A stretch of 64,000 bases of DNA, taken from assembly GCA_030549495.1 (NCBI GenBank), contig JAUIRK010000333.1, positions 372,001 to 436,000 of the forward strand, written 5' to 3'. The DNA is from Nectonema munidae. Its lineage: Eukaryota > Nematomorpha > Nectonematoida > Nectonematidae. Within the stretch, counting starts at the first letter, position 1. Each line of letters begins with the position of its first letter. The notes beneath the pieces are model-generated. The model saw nothing but the letters and a program-made list of their open reading frames with translations. It was not told where the DNA came from and ran no database searches. Of this stretch, positions 34,735-48,022 are shown piece by piece. The translations under genes were made by a program, and so were the position numbers.

Positions 34735-35275
34735 TTCCCTCAATTAAAAAGTAGGAAAAAACGCCCCCAGTAAAAATGCCTCAATTTAAAATTAAGAAAA
34801 AATGCCCCAACACAAAAAATTCAAAAAATTATTGAATAAAATTTAAAAAAAAAATTTTTTTTTTAAAAGATATGTCAAAGGTTTTTTAAAATTTAATTAA
34901 AGTAAACTAAAAAACTCAGCATACGACAATTTTTTAAATACAAAAAAAATAAAACAGCAAATATTTTTGGACTTTGTGTGTATCAAAACACTTTCTAAAT
35001 ATAATTTGTATTTTAACTGATTTTAAGAGCACATTCGCATAAATCTGCACCTTTGCTATTGTTTTCAAGAACTTTATAAAGAAAAAACCCCAATAGATTA
35101 AGAAATTTTAGAAATTTAGCCTTTTAAAACGGTACCAAATAAAAATATTCATATAATTAAAAAATTCTAAAAATCAAAAATTAGGGGGCATTTTTTCCTA
35201 ATTTTTAATTAGGGCATTTTTTCTGGAGGCATTATTTCTGAGCATTTTTTCTGGGGGCATTTTTACCTACAACCA
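34735..35275. mobile_element. foldback-type element with GGGGGCATTTTT units
   Basis: The left arm (about 34735-34815) has CGCCCCCAGTAAAAATGCC and AATGCCCC. The right arm (about 35180-35275) has the reverse complements AGGGGGCATTTTTTCC, AGGGCATTTTTTCTGG and GGGGGCATTTTTACC. Each arm is itself made of three or four irregular ~20-25 bp units, and the AT-rich centre is about 370 bp. No coding sequence and no clear target duplication. A G run (34499-34508) and similar GGGGCGCACAT sequence just upstream may belong to the same insertion. Confidence 0.55.
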
Positions 35276-36515
35276 TCGAATATAAACTAGTTTAAAAAAA
35301 TCCGAAATTGTTAAGGGGTGAAATAGGCTTTTCATTTGAAAAATGAAGTAGTCTACCAGGCACATTACAGGAATTGATGAAAGAATATTTGATTCATAGA
35401 AAAAAAAATAACTGAAGTTTGGATAGTTTTATATGAGTGAATGTAGTCTAAAGGCAAATAGTCTACTAGACAGTAGACACCCTGCGATGTTTATATGAAA
35501 AAATGTGATTGATTCAGAGGCAAGGGTATAAAATGAAGTTATAATTATGCAAACAAAAAATTAAGATCGCATTATTTCATTTTACTCAGCATCATTCAAA
35601 AATAGTTTAAAAGCTAAATTGATACAAGCTACAAAAAGTAAAATAACCTAACATTTTGAAATGATTTGCCTTTTAAGGAAAAAAGTTTATCAGAAAAAGT
35701 TATAGAGCTTCAACAAAAACTAAAAAATTTAGAGCATAACTTAAATTTTTTGAAAATTAATTTGACGTATCCCCTACAGCTAGATGTGTACCATTTTTAC
35801 TTTAAGTTAGTCTTTTTCAAATATATATATTCCGCATTTTCCAATTGTTGTTTTTTTGCAAGCATAGCTAAATAAGGGGAAACATTGTAAAAGATAAAAA
35901 TTTTACGTATGTTTAGTGATGTCAATCAAAAACTTTGTACAGATTTAGAAAAAGTATAGATATAAATAATAACTATGCAAGAGTTATTAACAATATGACG
36001 CAATACTTGCTTAAACTGATATCTTTGCTTGAATTAACACAAGGAATAGCTGTCAACAATCCTGAAATTGAATGTTTTTTAGCAAAAGGAATAAACCTTG
36101 GAAACGGTTATTTGATCACAAGTGGTAGTTTGGTGAGGCTAAAAGAAATATGCAGTTAGCATCTTAGTTTTGGAGAACTCGAAATTAGTGTTTTTAAAGA
36201 TTTTGTTATTATCAAAAATGTAATGTTATTTTGGAAAATATATTTTAAGAAATTTATCTTATTAACTTTTGAAAGCTGATCAGTTACATGTTTCGATATC
36301 TTTCAGAACTTCAAAAGGTTGGACATGTGAGTGAGACAAACCCTTCATAAAATATAATTTGCTCGGTATTTGATTGGGTATATATGATAGAAGAGGAAAT
36401 ATTACAACATAACCAAATTTTTCTTTCCATTTTATAATTATGTTTTTTATAAGTTTTCTCAATATTTCTTATAAACAAAAAAAATCAAATATAATTTGCT
36501 TTAGATTTGATCTAC

Positions 36516-36700
36516 TATGGAAAATTTCCTGAAGCCCGAACGTCTCTCCAAAGATCCGAACTCAACCCACACTGAAAAAGAATTCAAGCACAGGTTAAGT
36601 ATATCTCCGTATTTTCACTGGCTTTTAGCCGTCCGTCTGATAAATTGCCTGATTTAATAAACTTCCTGACTCTGGCCACGCAAAAAACCAGGGAATAGAT
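36516..36700 (+). mobile_element. fossil fragment of an LTR retroelement gag start
   Basis: A short open piece begins MENFLKPERLSKDPNSTHTE and continues with a basic stretch. It is followed by a PSDKLPDLINFL-like stretch, reminiscent of the first residues of Ty3/gypsy-type Gag proteins in invertebrates. It is broken and only about 180 bp remain. No LTRs are seen. Age cannot be estimated beyond old. Confidence 0.4.
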
Positions 36701-36759
36701 ATAAAGTAACTTTTTCTCAAAAAAATGTCGAACCTTTCATAAAAGCAGTAATTCATGTT

Positions 36760-37310
36760 TTTATCAGATTCAATATTAAAAGCGAAAGAACCGTTTTTTA
36801 CTTCTCGAAACCTCTTCATCAACGGCTACACATTTGTGGTACCGTTAGAGGAAATCGTAGATTCATGCCCCACATCATGAAAGGCTTAAAATTGGCTGAA
36901 CATGAAAGCAAATTTCTCTACACAGAATACGCTTCTTTGACAGCATACATTCCAACAAAGGATTTCAAAGTGGTGAACATTTTGTCTTTTCAGCATTTAG
37001 ACAAGATAGATCTAATTGGTGGAAAACGAAAACCTTAAACAGTGATTGAATATAATAATACATTTAAATCGGGTGTTGATGTTTGTAACAAAATACTCAA
37101 AGAATTTAGAACTTACAAGCCTTCAAGAAGATGGCCTATGCAGAGAGGGTGTAATGATAGGTCAAGTCATCATGTTATTATAGATCTGACGAGTTTTTTT
37201 GGGATAGAACAAGCTCAAGTTCAGCCATCTATGACTGTAATAGATCAATACGCAAAGTTCATACAAAATATGTATGCCCTAATTGTGCAAAATAATATTA
37301 TAAGTTGTAA
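36760..37310 (+). pseudogene. piggyBac transposase fragment (second family)
   Basis: Plus-strand pieces read HICGTVRGNRRFMPHIMKG, then KFLYTEYASLTAYIPTKDFK, then VIEYNNTFKSGVDVCNKILK and PSRRWPM. In piggyBac-derived transposases these correspond to xVGTxRKNKxxxP, the KKxxVxLLSTxH region, IxxYNxTKGGVDxxDxxC and the TRRWP motif. The GGVD motif is degraded to SGVD and DxxC to NKI. One stop and at least one frame change interrupt it. No TTAA termini were found, and it is clearly different from the relic at 5.5-7.3 kb. Confidence 0.7.
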
Positions 37311-37958
37311 ATCGTTTCCCACATTTTTTTTAATCTTTTTTCAAAATAAAGCTCTTTTTTATTTTTTGTATTTATGTTTCCAAGCTAACTTTTTATTAAA
37401 CTCTAGTTTTTCCTTCTTTAGATTAAAGATCTCGTTAAATTGAGCATGTGGTTAATAATTCCATATAAAATTGGAATGAACTGTGGTTAGCTCGCAAAAA
37501 ATAAATGAGACTGGAAATTAACTAAGCAAGATTAGTATGTCTTCATATGTCATTTTAATATTGTTTAACAAAAATTTCGGCAAAAGAAAATCTTGAAGTA
37601 CCAACTGTTTAAAAATAGATGTCGACGAATAAATTCTAGTTTATGCAAAAAATTCTGATGTAACATGTATGATGAAAATTTAATAACGGAAACAAAGGTG
37701 TTTAAATATAAATTTTATGAACATGACAATAAAGTATAGGACTTAATGGAAATTGTAAAAACATCTCGGCACTGACGAGCAAATGATTTTTAATCATAGC
37801 AAACATTCATGCATGGAAAACATTACATTTGCTTTTAAAAATTCAATCATTACATAATTTGGATTTATGGAGTAAAAAGAAAGGAAAAAGGTTATAAGAA
37901 TCTTGAAACTTATAGAAATACTTCAAAGATGGATTAATTAATTGAAATATTAAAAAAC

Positions 37959-38533
37959 CTGAAATTGAGGCAAATAACAAGGAATCATAGGAGCTTCCGA
38001 TTTCTTTGACTTCAAAATCTAATTTGAATCCATGATTTAAAGAAAAAATTTCTTTGAAAAGGATAGTGAGTACTGAGGATAAGTAGAGAAAGGCTGTTTT
38101 TGAATAATGAAGCAAGAAGAGGATGCTGATTTTGAGAGTGAAGGAGGGTTCGAAATTATCAGGTTTTTCCTTAACGTCATGGCAAAAGAGATGGAAGACA
38201 AAGTCAAAGGCTAGTGCTAAATCAGTTGAGTTGACCAATGGATTGAAAAGGATGTTCAAAAGAACAGGTAACTTGTCGGTGGAAAAGCGCACATCCGTTT
38301 TCACTCCTGCGAAAATCAGAGCACAGAGTAGCGCGGGATTGTGACGAAGTGACTTCAAAAATAGTTTGTACGCCTTCGCTCTTTCCGACCCATAAAATTC
38401 ATTCGCATTCAAAATCAGCACAGGGGAATCCTCGTTGAACTCTGAAGACTCGCATACAAGGGCTGAAGAGGAGTCAAAAGCAGTCACGAATCTAGGGTAC
38501 AAGCAGTTTGAAATTGCTACCACTTTTACGAAC
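37959..38533 (-). CDS. GAPVD1: GAPVD1 exon, RasGAP-like domain N-terminal half
   Basis: 575 bp from a TTTTTTGCGTGCAG acceptor to a TCAG/GTTTTT donor. AYKLFLKSLRHNPALLCALI, then FAGV aligns with AYGEFLSRLRENPRLIASSL, then VAGE in human GAPVD1 (recalled). DLALAFDFVFHLFCHDVKEK and SFTLKISILFLLHYSKTAFL align with the YLLQVLRYLIEFELKES and CAFSILFKLFSEGLFSAKLF helices. The upstream ~50 residues of the human protein have no counterpart seen here. Either a 5' exon is unfound or translation starts at an in-frame ATG at 38559 just above the acceptor. Phase out is 1, fitting the 34120 exon. Confidence 0.8.
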
Positions 38534-40383
38534 CTGCACGCAAAAAACATAAAATTCATGGGCGAAACATTGAACAAGAAATCAAGATGACACAATTTGA
38601 TTAAAACTATAAAAGATGAGGGAGAAATGGCGTGCGTTAAACAAAAATATTCAATAGCTATCACTTTTATTTGCTTGATAAAAATTGACTTGACTGTTTG
38701 ATGCCTCTAACCCTTGGATGGTCGTATAGGGCCTGAGAGGCCATGACATAAAGTATCCTAAAAATTTTATTGATAACTTGAATTAATAAAAATAAATACT
38801 TCGAAAACCTCAAATAATTGTATAAAACAACTTGGAATTGAATATTGAAATAAACCCCAACTCTACTTCATATACCTTTGATCCCGCAAAACGAAGTAGA
38901 AGAGCAAGAAACGCAAAAGTTAGATATGTGGCAGGTGTTCCAGAAGCTCCCAAAGATGCTCCAAAATATAATACAAATCTTTATGTCACATCAATCACTC
39001 CCTACCTTCTTTTTATTATTTAGCGCCTGAAATATATATCAGTAAGCTGGTGAATAAACATTATTTTAGTAGAATTGAAATAGTGAAAAGATTAGTATGT
39101 AAAGTTGACTAGCGCAAGGCACAGGAATTTGTGTAGATAGATTTTTATGGACGATGGATTATATGTTTGGGCAAAAAATTTAATTTTTCTCTTTTGGCTC
39201 CAGTAAATTATAATCGAAGATGCGTACCTTTCATATTTAAGGAAAAATATTTGCAGAATCTAAATCTACAGGTATGCAAATCTAGAACGGTATACTCCTA
39301 ATTAGTAGAACTTATATACCGCAAAAACATTTTAACAAAAATTTCAAAGAAGTCCTAATGATGAGCAGTGAGAATTACAGAGAAATGGACCTTTTAGGAA
39401 AAGATTGCCCGTTTATATTATAATAATGTGAAATCAGGGATAGACAAAGGTAATCAAATGATAAAAAAAAAACCCTACTACATATAGAACATCTAGGGAA
39501 CTATTTAGATATAGCTATTTCAACCGTATATTATAGTAGAATAGCCAGATAAAAAAGAGCTTCTCATGCAAAGAAAACTGTTATGAGGAACATAAAGCTC
39601 TTAATTGTCTCAAAAATCAGTAAAAATTGCCTTCACAACAAACCTTTCTGTCTTATAGCACAGTGCATGAAAATAAATTTAATCTAATACGAACATTTGC
39701 CTACTTTTTGTAAATATAAGTTTCATTTTATCATTGATATATTCATTTTATATATGAATGTAAGGACGTTTTTCATGTTGAAAGTATATAATAAAATATA
39801 AAAATATCAATTATTTCAGATTATTTTCAAATGTAAATGTGAAAGTCGCATAAAATATTTTTATTACAAAGGCTATAAACTACAATATTTGCACTTAAAT
39901 ATAATCTAATGAATAATAAACAATTTCTTCAATTTTTTAAAATAAAAGATGGCGTTAATTTTTTCCACTATCAATTAGAATTTTTAAATTATGAATATGT
40001 TTAAAATTAGGTAGACGTTATTTATTTGAGTTTTTGAAAATTAAAAAAAGGCCTAAAAAGTAAAAAAAAATTAGGGATGATGCGAAGCTTATAAAAGCTT
40101 AATCTCTTCGGCTGGCAATGTTTTCAAATCACAGCAAAGGTTATGGAAGTTTCGCTATACTTCTTTTTAGATTTTTTTAAAGAAAATTTTTAAAGGTTGA
40201 GGAAAATGTTTCAGCCATCTTCTTTCTTTGCAATAAATCAATCTCCTGCGTGTGGCCTTCGACTGGGAGTCTGTTTTCTGATTCAGTCCCTGAGTTAATT
40301 TTTTATCTTAAAATAATGAAAACATAAAACTACTTTTGGATTTGTCTGATAAAAATAATTCTAACTAAAATATTCTGTATTCT
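38534..40383. other. 5' flank of GAPVD1, mostly featureless
   Basis: AT-rich. One protein-like plus-strand ORF (38832-39023) is listed separately. No promoter element can be defended from sequence alone, and the missing first GAPVD1 exon might be here. Confidence 0.35.
38832..39023 (+). CDS. unidentified small ORF, basic
   Basis: 63 codons with a non-low-complexity sequence: NPNSTSYTFDPAKRSRRARN, then AKVRYVAGVPEAPKDAPKYN. The first start is a TTG-type codon in my reading, and no ATG with good context is obvious. It could be an exon of a divergent plus-strand gene head-to-head with GAPVD1, or a scrap of a transposon N terminus. I do not recognise it. Confidence 0.25.
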   Translation: MELNIEINPNSTSYTFDPAKRSRRARNAKVRYVAGVPEAPKDAPKYNTNLYVTSITPYLLFII

Positions 40384-40490
40384 ATAGATATACACATCAG
40401 GCTGACCTTGGCTCGCCAGGACAAAGACGTGCTCCTTTTGAGAGCGAATGAAGAAGGATGATGATGATGATGATAGATATGCATATCAGG
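40384..40490 (+). mobile_element. 71-bp RTE LINE tail with an 18-bp target duplication
   Basis: The insert 40402-40472 encodes LTLARQDKDVLLLRANEEG and a stop, then a (GAT)n tail. This is the C terminus of RTE-type ORF2 proteins, which end in ...RANEEG. It is flanked by ATAGATATACACATCAGG (40384-40401) and ATAGATATGCATATCAGG (40473-40490), an 18-bp target-site duplication with two mismatches. It is therefore an extremely 5'-truncated insertion. Confidence 0.82.
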
Positions 40491-41687
40491 TAAATAAAGT
40501 TTCAATGATATTCTAATACTTTTACATCTTTTTTCGCTGTTGAAACTGTTCAAAAAGTGAAGAATTTTCTTATCAAATTTTCTTTTCGTTATACTAGTTT
40601 CCCATCCTTCATAAAATTAGATATTCTGTTAGGGAGGCGCTCCTTCCATTTCGAAATCTCTGTATCATGCACTTCAACAAAAACAATCATTATAACTAAC
40701 TTTCATGGAAAGTGAATGAGAGAGAACACATCATTCAAGAGTTTAGAAACAAAAAAGCAGAAATATATGGTGATAAAAAATACAAGAATGTATCCACACA
40801 CGGTTATGAGAGTAAAACATTTGTAACATTATTACATAAAAAATGCCTCACCTGTGGAATTCATCAGAGAAACTTTGACACAGTTGCTTTAAGTATTCTT
40901 TGCAATGCATGGACTTGGACGCATCACTCGTAATGCTTTCAATCAAATTCAAAATATCTGTCAACAGTATACAGCTGGACATTTATGCTGAAAAAAGAAA
41001 AATATTTATTATTTGTTATATATCAAAATAAGTAGGTGAATGCAAGAATCGTATAGCTATCATTTGGCTCAAGAGAATAGACAAACTTGCTGAAAACAGT
41101 ACTGATCGAGCACTTGGAGTAATTTCCGCGTTCAAAAATAGGCAGTCTCTTATTCTAGAACAAAAACTGTCGCGCACATTCTCAAATATTTGTAGTTGAA
41201 GTTGTCAATACCACAAAAACTTTTGTGATTAGTTGTGAAACAATGGTATATAAATTAAAGTCGAATGCTGAATATACATCCTATCCTCCAAAACATCACG
41301 AGATAGGACACCGAAAACAACCCCCCATGATTTTAGCCACTATAACGAACAAAATAATACCATGCTAATATCTAGCTTAATCAGAAAATGTAATTTATTT
41401 AATATATTTTTTTGTTTTACACAAGCAGTAGAACCACTGCAAGAGACATTTGATAAGGTGATAAATTTTTTACAACACATGTTATTAAGCCAGAACATCC
41501 ACTTGGAGTGTGTACTGACCGTGCTCTAGCATGATCTACATTAGGGTGGTTTAACAAAAGATATTAAAAAAAAAATTAAAAAAAATTAACTATTCAAAAA
41601 AATTGATCTTAAAAAGTAAGCTTAATGGTGGCTCAAAGCATTTAAAATTTACATATAGGTAAAAATATATTAATTAAACAAAGTTAA
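40491..41687. other. spacer with one unidentified ORF
   Basis: AT-rich. The plus-strand ORF 40712-40933 reads REHIIQEFRNKKAEIYGDKK and later HKKCLTCGIHQRNF with one CxxC. It matches nothing I know and may be a transposon remnant. The rest has no feature. Confidence 0.3.
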
Positions 41688-42260
41688 TTTTTTGTAGCAT
41701 TTGGAAATAGCTTTCTATGATTTTCTACTACTTGCATGAGAAACAGAAATTGTTTTTCATCTTTAGTTGTTTCACATTTTGCATAAGATTGTATCATTGA
41801 AATTCTTCTTTCAGCTATATCATTAGTAAAGAATAAATTTGATAGTATAGTTTTTGATTGTTTAAAACCTTCATTTTCTTATTCATACTATATTTATTCT
41901 AATGACGTGGATCTAAGAGCAAAAAACGGATGAAATTTTTAATATGATAAAAGTATCTAAAGAACCCCGAAATGATTTAAAGTTAAGTCTTTTATTTGTT
42001 CTAGATTTCTTATAGTTGCTTCAGTTTTACCATTTGTGTTACATTTTTCATGTTTATAACCATCTTTATTTTTTCTTCTATAGATATTCTAGAATCAAGC
42101 AATGCAAATGTAACATTTTTTCTGAAAGATACCAAGGATGTCTTGAGAATGTCTTTAAACGTTCGGTTTCTATATCAATTGTGTAATTGTATAAGCTTTT
42201 CAAAAGTTCTAACTCATTTTTAGGAAATATTGTGTTTTTTTGTAGTAAACCAAAACTCAA
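41688..42260 (-). pseudogene. decayed C terminus of an unidentified repetitive protein
   Basis: On the minus strand, 42260-42078 encodes FGLLQKNTIFPKNELELLKS. About 41840-41688 encodes FTNDIAERRISMIQSYAKCE, then TTKDEKQFLFLMQVVENHRK and a stop. The final block (NDIAER...KDE...QVVENHRK) looks like the conserved end of a family of uncharacterised invertebrate proteins that I remember only vaguely, probably of transposon origin. Frame changes separate the two parts, so it is not a functional gene. Confidence 0.45.
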
Positions 42261-42387
42261 TGAAAACTTTACAAATGAAATAAAATTTTTAATCCTTCTA
42301 AATTGATATTTTTATTGAAATCTGCAACATGAGAAAATTATTTTCTAAAAATCCAAATTTTTAAAGAGTATATTGCACGAACCATTT

Positions 42388-44631
<2,244 letters not shown>

Positions 44632-44802
44632 CTACAAACTACACCTGGAGAATTAAACTTTACAGAATTTTTGCTACAGCAGCCCCCAAGATATTGAAAT
44701 TCTATGTAATCATCTGAGTGATCAAATCTAGACCAATGACAAGGGAAATCTTCAAGTATTTCAATATTTCAACTTCTTGAAGCAGATTTAGTAACAAGTT
44801 TA

Positions 44803-44938
44803 TTAACCCATTAACGACCAGAATAATCAGACGATATCTAATGTAAAGCAGAAGATTTGTATTAAAGAGCTTTGATAAACGCAGACGATTTTATTTTTGT
44901 AAAGTCGACTATAGTCGACACGGGAGTTAACCGGTTAA
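44803..44938. mobile_element. TTAA-flanked piggyBac-type MITE (MITE-C)
   Basis: Left terminus TTAA-CCCATTAACGACCAG; right terminus GACACGGGAGTTAACCGGTTAA. A perfect 16-bp palindrome GTCGACTATAGTCGAC is at 44904-44919, 15 bp from the right TTAA (44935-44938). Internal CAGACGAT and GCAGACGATT motifs match the other TTAA MITEs. About 136 bp, no coding capacity. Confidence 0.75.
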
Positions 44939-45179
44939 AAAGGAGAATCAAGTAGAATTTTAAAACATGGCATCTATAAGATAAGTACAATAAATTCCAA
45001 TTCAATTTTTTTCCATCAGCGTGAATATTCCGCCACATGTTCCAGTGTTAACACTAGTGGTGTCAAAGCCTACATAGATACTATAGAAAGAAATCCGGGA
45101 ATTTATGTAAAGCAAACCAGGCATGCATGTAGAATATTCTGATATCTGTTTTCGTATATTCATATCATTTTAGTGAACA

Positions 45180-45830
45180 TATTTGAATCTATGAATTCCA
45201 TTAACCTAGCGATGCAAGGAAAAGAAATCACAGTACTCCATTGTCATAAAAAATTGACAGCTTTTGAATTGAAGCTGAAATTATGGCATTCTTAGAAAAG
45301 AAAACTTTTGCTCGATTTTGGAAGATATTTGTTGAACTTATTTTCATCAATAAAGATGTCCTAGAAGCCATAAAACACCATGTAGCATATCTTTGCCAAG
45401 AAATTTATCTTTATTTTGAAAACCTACAAACATTTGAAAAATAAAATCGATTTATCAAAAACCCGTTTATAATCTCGATTAGTATCTGGCCTCAAAAGAT
45501 TTCTTAATTAAAGAACAGTTTATTGTTTTGGTTAATGATTGAGGAGGTGCAAAACATGTTTTTCTGAAATATCTCATAGCGATTTTTCGATTGAAATGGG
45601 AGTCCTATGCTCGCAAATATTGCTCTGAAAGCTGATTCTATTTGCCACTACATATGAGTGTGAGCAAGCGGTTACCATGCTACCTGCCATTGAAGCCAAA
45701 TCCCGAAACAGATTGGAAGTGAGTAATGATATAAAAGTTGCATTGGCCAAAACAGCCAAATTTAGACAAACTGGTTTAGAAAAAGAAGATGCATTCAGCC
45801 TATTGAGATTTGGATGGTTCTCACAATTTT
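45180..45830 (+). pseudogene. second SCAND3/ZBED-like hAT transposase relic (C-terminal half)
   Basis: Plus-strand pieces read LAMQGKEITVLHCHKKLTAF, then ELKLKLW, then FARFWKIFVELIFINKDVLE and a LCQEIYLYFENL block. After a gap they read FATTYECEQAVTMLPAIEAK, then SRNRLEVSNDIKVALAKTAK. The last piece is the dimerisation end (normally ATTYLCExxFSxLxxIKSKxRNRLDVxxDLRVALS). It is the same family as the element at 42.4-44.6 kb but on the opposite strand and older. Termini not found. Confidence 0.75.
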
Positions 45831-45929
45831 TGAATAAACAAGTGTGTCGATTTTTAAGTACAGTAGTTTATAATTTATATGTTGATTTATATTCTTTAAT
45901 GAGACTACGAGCTACTAAAAAATTATAAA

Positions 45930-48022
45930 GAGACCGCCATGCTGAAAATTTTTAGTTTCTGAATCAACAAGGGAACAAGATCCTTCATATATGATAGATC
46001 ACTACTGGACGGATGTAATTAAGTCTTTATCCCTCCTTATTTCCATTTACCAGTTATTGAAACCATTGGTCACAGTTGTCCTTTCTATTGCAAAATATGC
46101 TGCTATACCCTAACCAAGTGAAGGTTTTATACCATGGCTCTAAAAATAATCTCTTGTAAATCTTTAGGGGAAAGAATCTTTGATTGAGCCAATTCTGTAT
46201 TTGGGGTTCAAAGGTTAAAAATGTCTTTGTCTTCTAAAGATTATATGGAAAGGGTTGTATTAGAAGACTCATTGGTAATACAGTTGGACCTCATTTATCA
46301 AACAGTAAATTATTCGACAGCCCCACTATCCTATGTAATATTGATTAGGAGCTAAATGATTTTTTTAACTTCTCATCTCACTAATTGTCAACAAGCTTGG
46401 TTCATACCAAATCAATTGGTTAGGCGTATTGATTACTATGTACTGAAATGCATTCTTGCTTAAAATTAAATTTTAAAATTTTTAGCAACGAAATGTTACC
46501 AAACTATATTAGTAACACAGGAAAAAAAGAATCCTTTAATCTTCATATTATATCTACACATATATTCAGTTAATAAAGTAAATTATTTGAAAATATGTTT
46601 AGGACATAAGTCTATGAATTGACAGGTATGAAGTTGTGAGTTTAAATTTGGCCTTTTTAAATAGAAATTAAAGGTTAAACATTTTTTGGAAGAAAATTTG
46701 CTATAAATCTTAAATTTATACCATGAATTAACTATTCCATTCCATAAGTTATACGCCATAAATTACATGAAAATGAAATGATTTGTACTAAGTTTTATTA
46801 ACAAAAATTTTAACTAAAGTGTGAAAACATTGCAACTATTCCATACAAACTTGATAAAAAAACGAAAACATTAAATAAAATGAATATCTATGAATAAAGA
46901 TGCATTATTCTATATTATTCTCTTATATCCATCGGGCATGAGAGGGGGTCTAAAGAAATTTTACAAGATACTATGTATATAAATGTATAATTTTTCAGTT
47001 GCATAAAGGTAAAGGTACAATAGGATGTTTTCTTCGAAAAGGCACATTGCAGCGCTTGTATCGAACTATAACGATCATATTTTCAATATTGGAAACTCTT
47101 TTAATTTGAAATATAACGTAACAACTAAATAGTACATCAGAATATTTGCAGCAAATTACAAAATTGCAGACGGATTAATTCTTAAAATTTATGAGATATT
47201 CATTCATAGCTAATATCTCATTGTATTAAGTGTAACATCAGTAAGACAGTTTTATTACATCATCAAAGCTCTATTCGTTTCTTAGGATATAAGTAGATTA
47301 TTTACACATAAACAAACTCGCACAAACAGTGGACATCTTATTTCTGCAAGAAGATCGGCTTTAAAAAGCCTAACTGTCAATGAAATATTATTTTTATAGA
47401 GTGCTGATATAAAAAATAAAATTTTGTTTTAAATTTCGCATAATAAAAAATGTAATGTATAAAGCAGTATCATTTAAATTATATTTTTTATCAAAATGAA
47501 TTAAATGCCGTTGTGTGGTTAGGTAAGGTGAGCGGTTGCGGATTTAAAATCAAAATTGCGCCTTTTAAAATTTTAAGTAGGGGTTGTAGTTGCGGCATTT
47601 TTGTTTTTTTAATGCAGATGAAAAATAAATAATAACCAAAATTTGAAACAATTCCCCAAAATGTCTGTCAATCCTTAGCGGTATATGGTATAGTAAAAAA
47701 ATGAATTAAAATCTAAAATTTAATGAAATCCCTCAAAATATACTCCGCTTTCACCTTTTATTCTATAATTTGATGAGATCGGCTAAAATTTATATAAATT
47801 CATTGTAGTTGAAGCAATCAAATGTTAATGGACAATTGGCCTTAAGACGACTCGAGCGTTTTGGAAGTCCCTTTTGAAAACAATTCGACTGGTCTTAAGA
47901 GCCAATTGATCTGCTTCTAATCTAATATCTTACTACACATTTTAAATATTAGGAAATTATCCAACAACATTAAAGATTTGTAAAAAAACGGGCAAAACAA
48001 GTACAAATTTAAGGGAATAGCA
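45930..48022. other. long AT-rich stretch, no gene recognised
   Basis: No coding similarity. From about 47510 to the Merlin insertion the sequence shows irregular repeats of an AAAATTT...AGGG...CCCC...AAAATT type. Similar wording resumes beyond the insertion at 48971-49230, so Merlin appears to have landed inside an older repeat. Confidence 0.4.

Larger units (their letters stand above)
34121..37958 (-). other. GAPVD1 intron (3.8 kb) with several element fragments
   Basis: Holds an AC microsatellite, the foldback element at 34735-35275, an LTR-element gag scrap and a piggyBac piece (36.5-37.3 kb). A short plus-strand ORF at 35935-36159 (with EIECFLAKGINLGNGYLITSG) is unrecognised. The donor is CAG/GTTTTT and the acceptor ATGCCTTAG. 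Confidence 0.6.
17404..38533 (-). other. GAPVD1: GAPVD1 gene span (11 exons, TE-loaded introns)
   Basis: The gene is read from 38533 down to 17404. Exons in order: 38533-37959, 34120-33605, 32111-31911, 28031-27919, 27862-27644, 27102-26799, 23590-23433, 23381-~23290, 22771-~22625, 20824-20477, 18231-17404. Joins between exons 1-2, 2-3, 3-4, 4-5, 5-6, 6-7, 7-8 and 10-11 are in frame with plausible splice sites; joins 8-9 and 9-10 are uncertain. Domain order is RasGAP-like, then a Ser-rich linker with duplicated SETWSTD motifs, then VPS9, as in GAPVD1/GAPex-5/RME-6, which acts on Rab5 in endocytosis. The first exon needs two bases from a 5' exon not found, unless translation begins at an in-frame ATG at 38559. 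The visible protein is about 1,100 residues, shorter than the human one. Confidence 0.85.

Noticed and set aside
38123-38344. Plus-strand ORF within the RasGAP-like exon
   Set aside because: Antisense shadow of the GAPVD1 exon at 37959-38533, without recognisable motifs.
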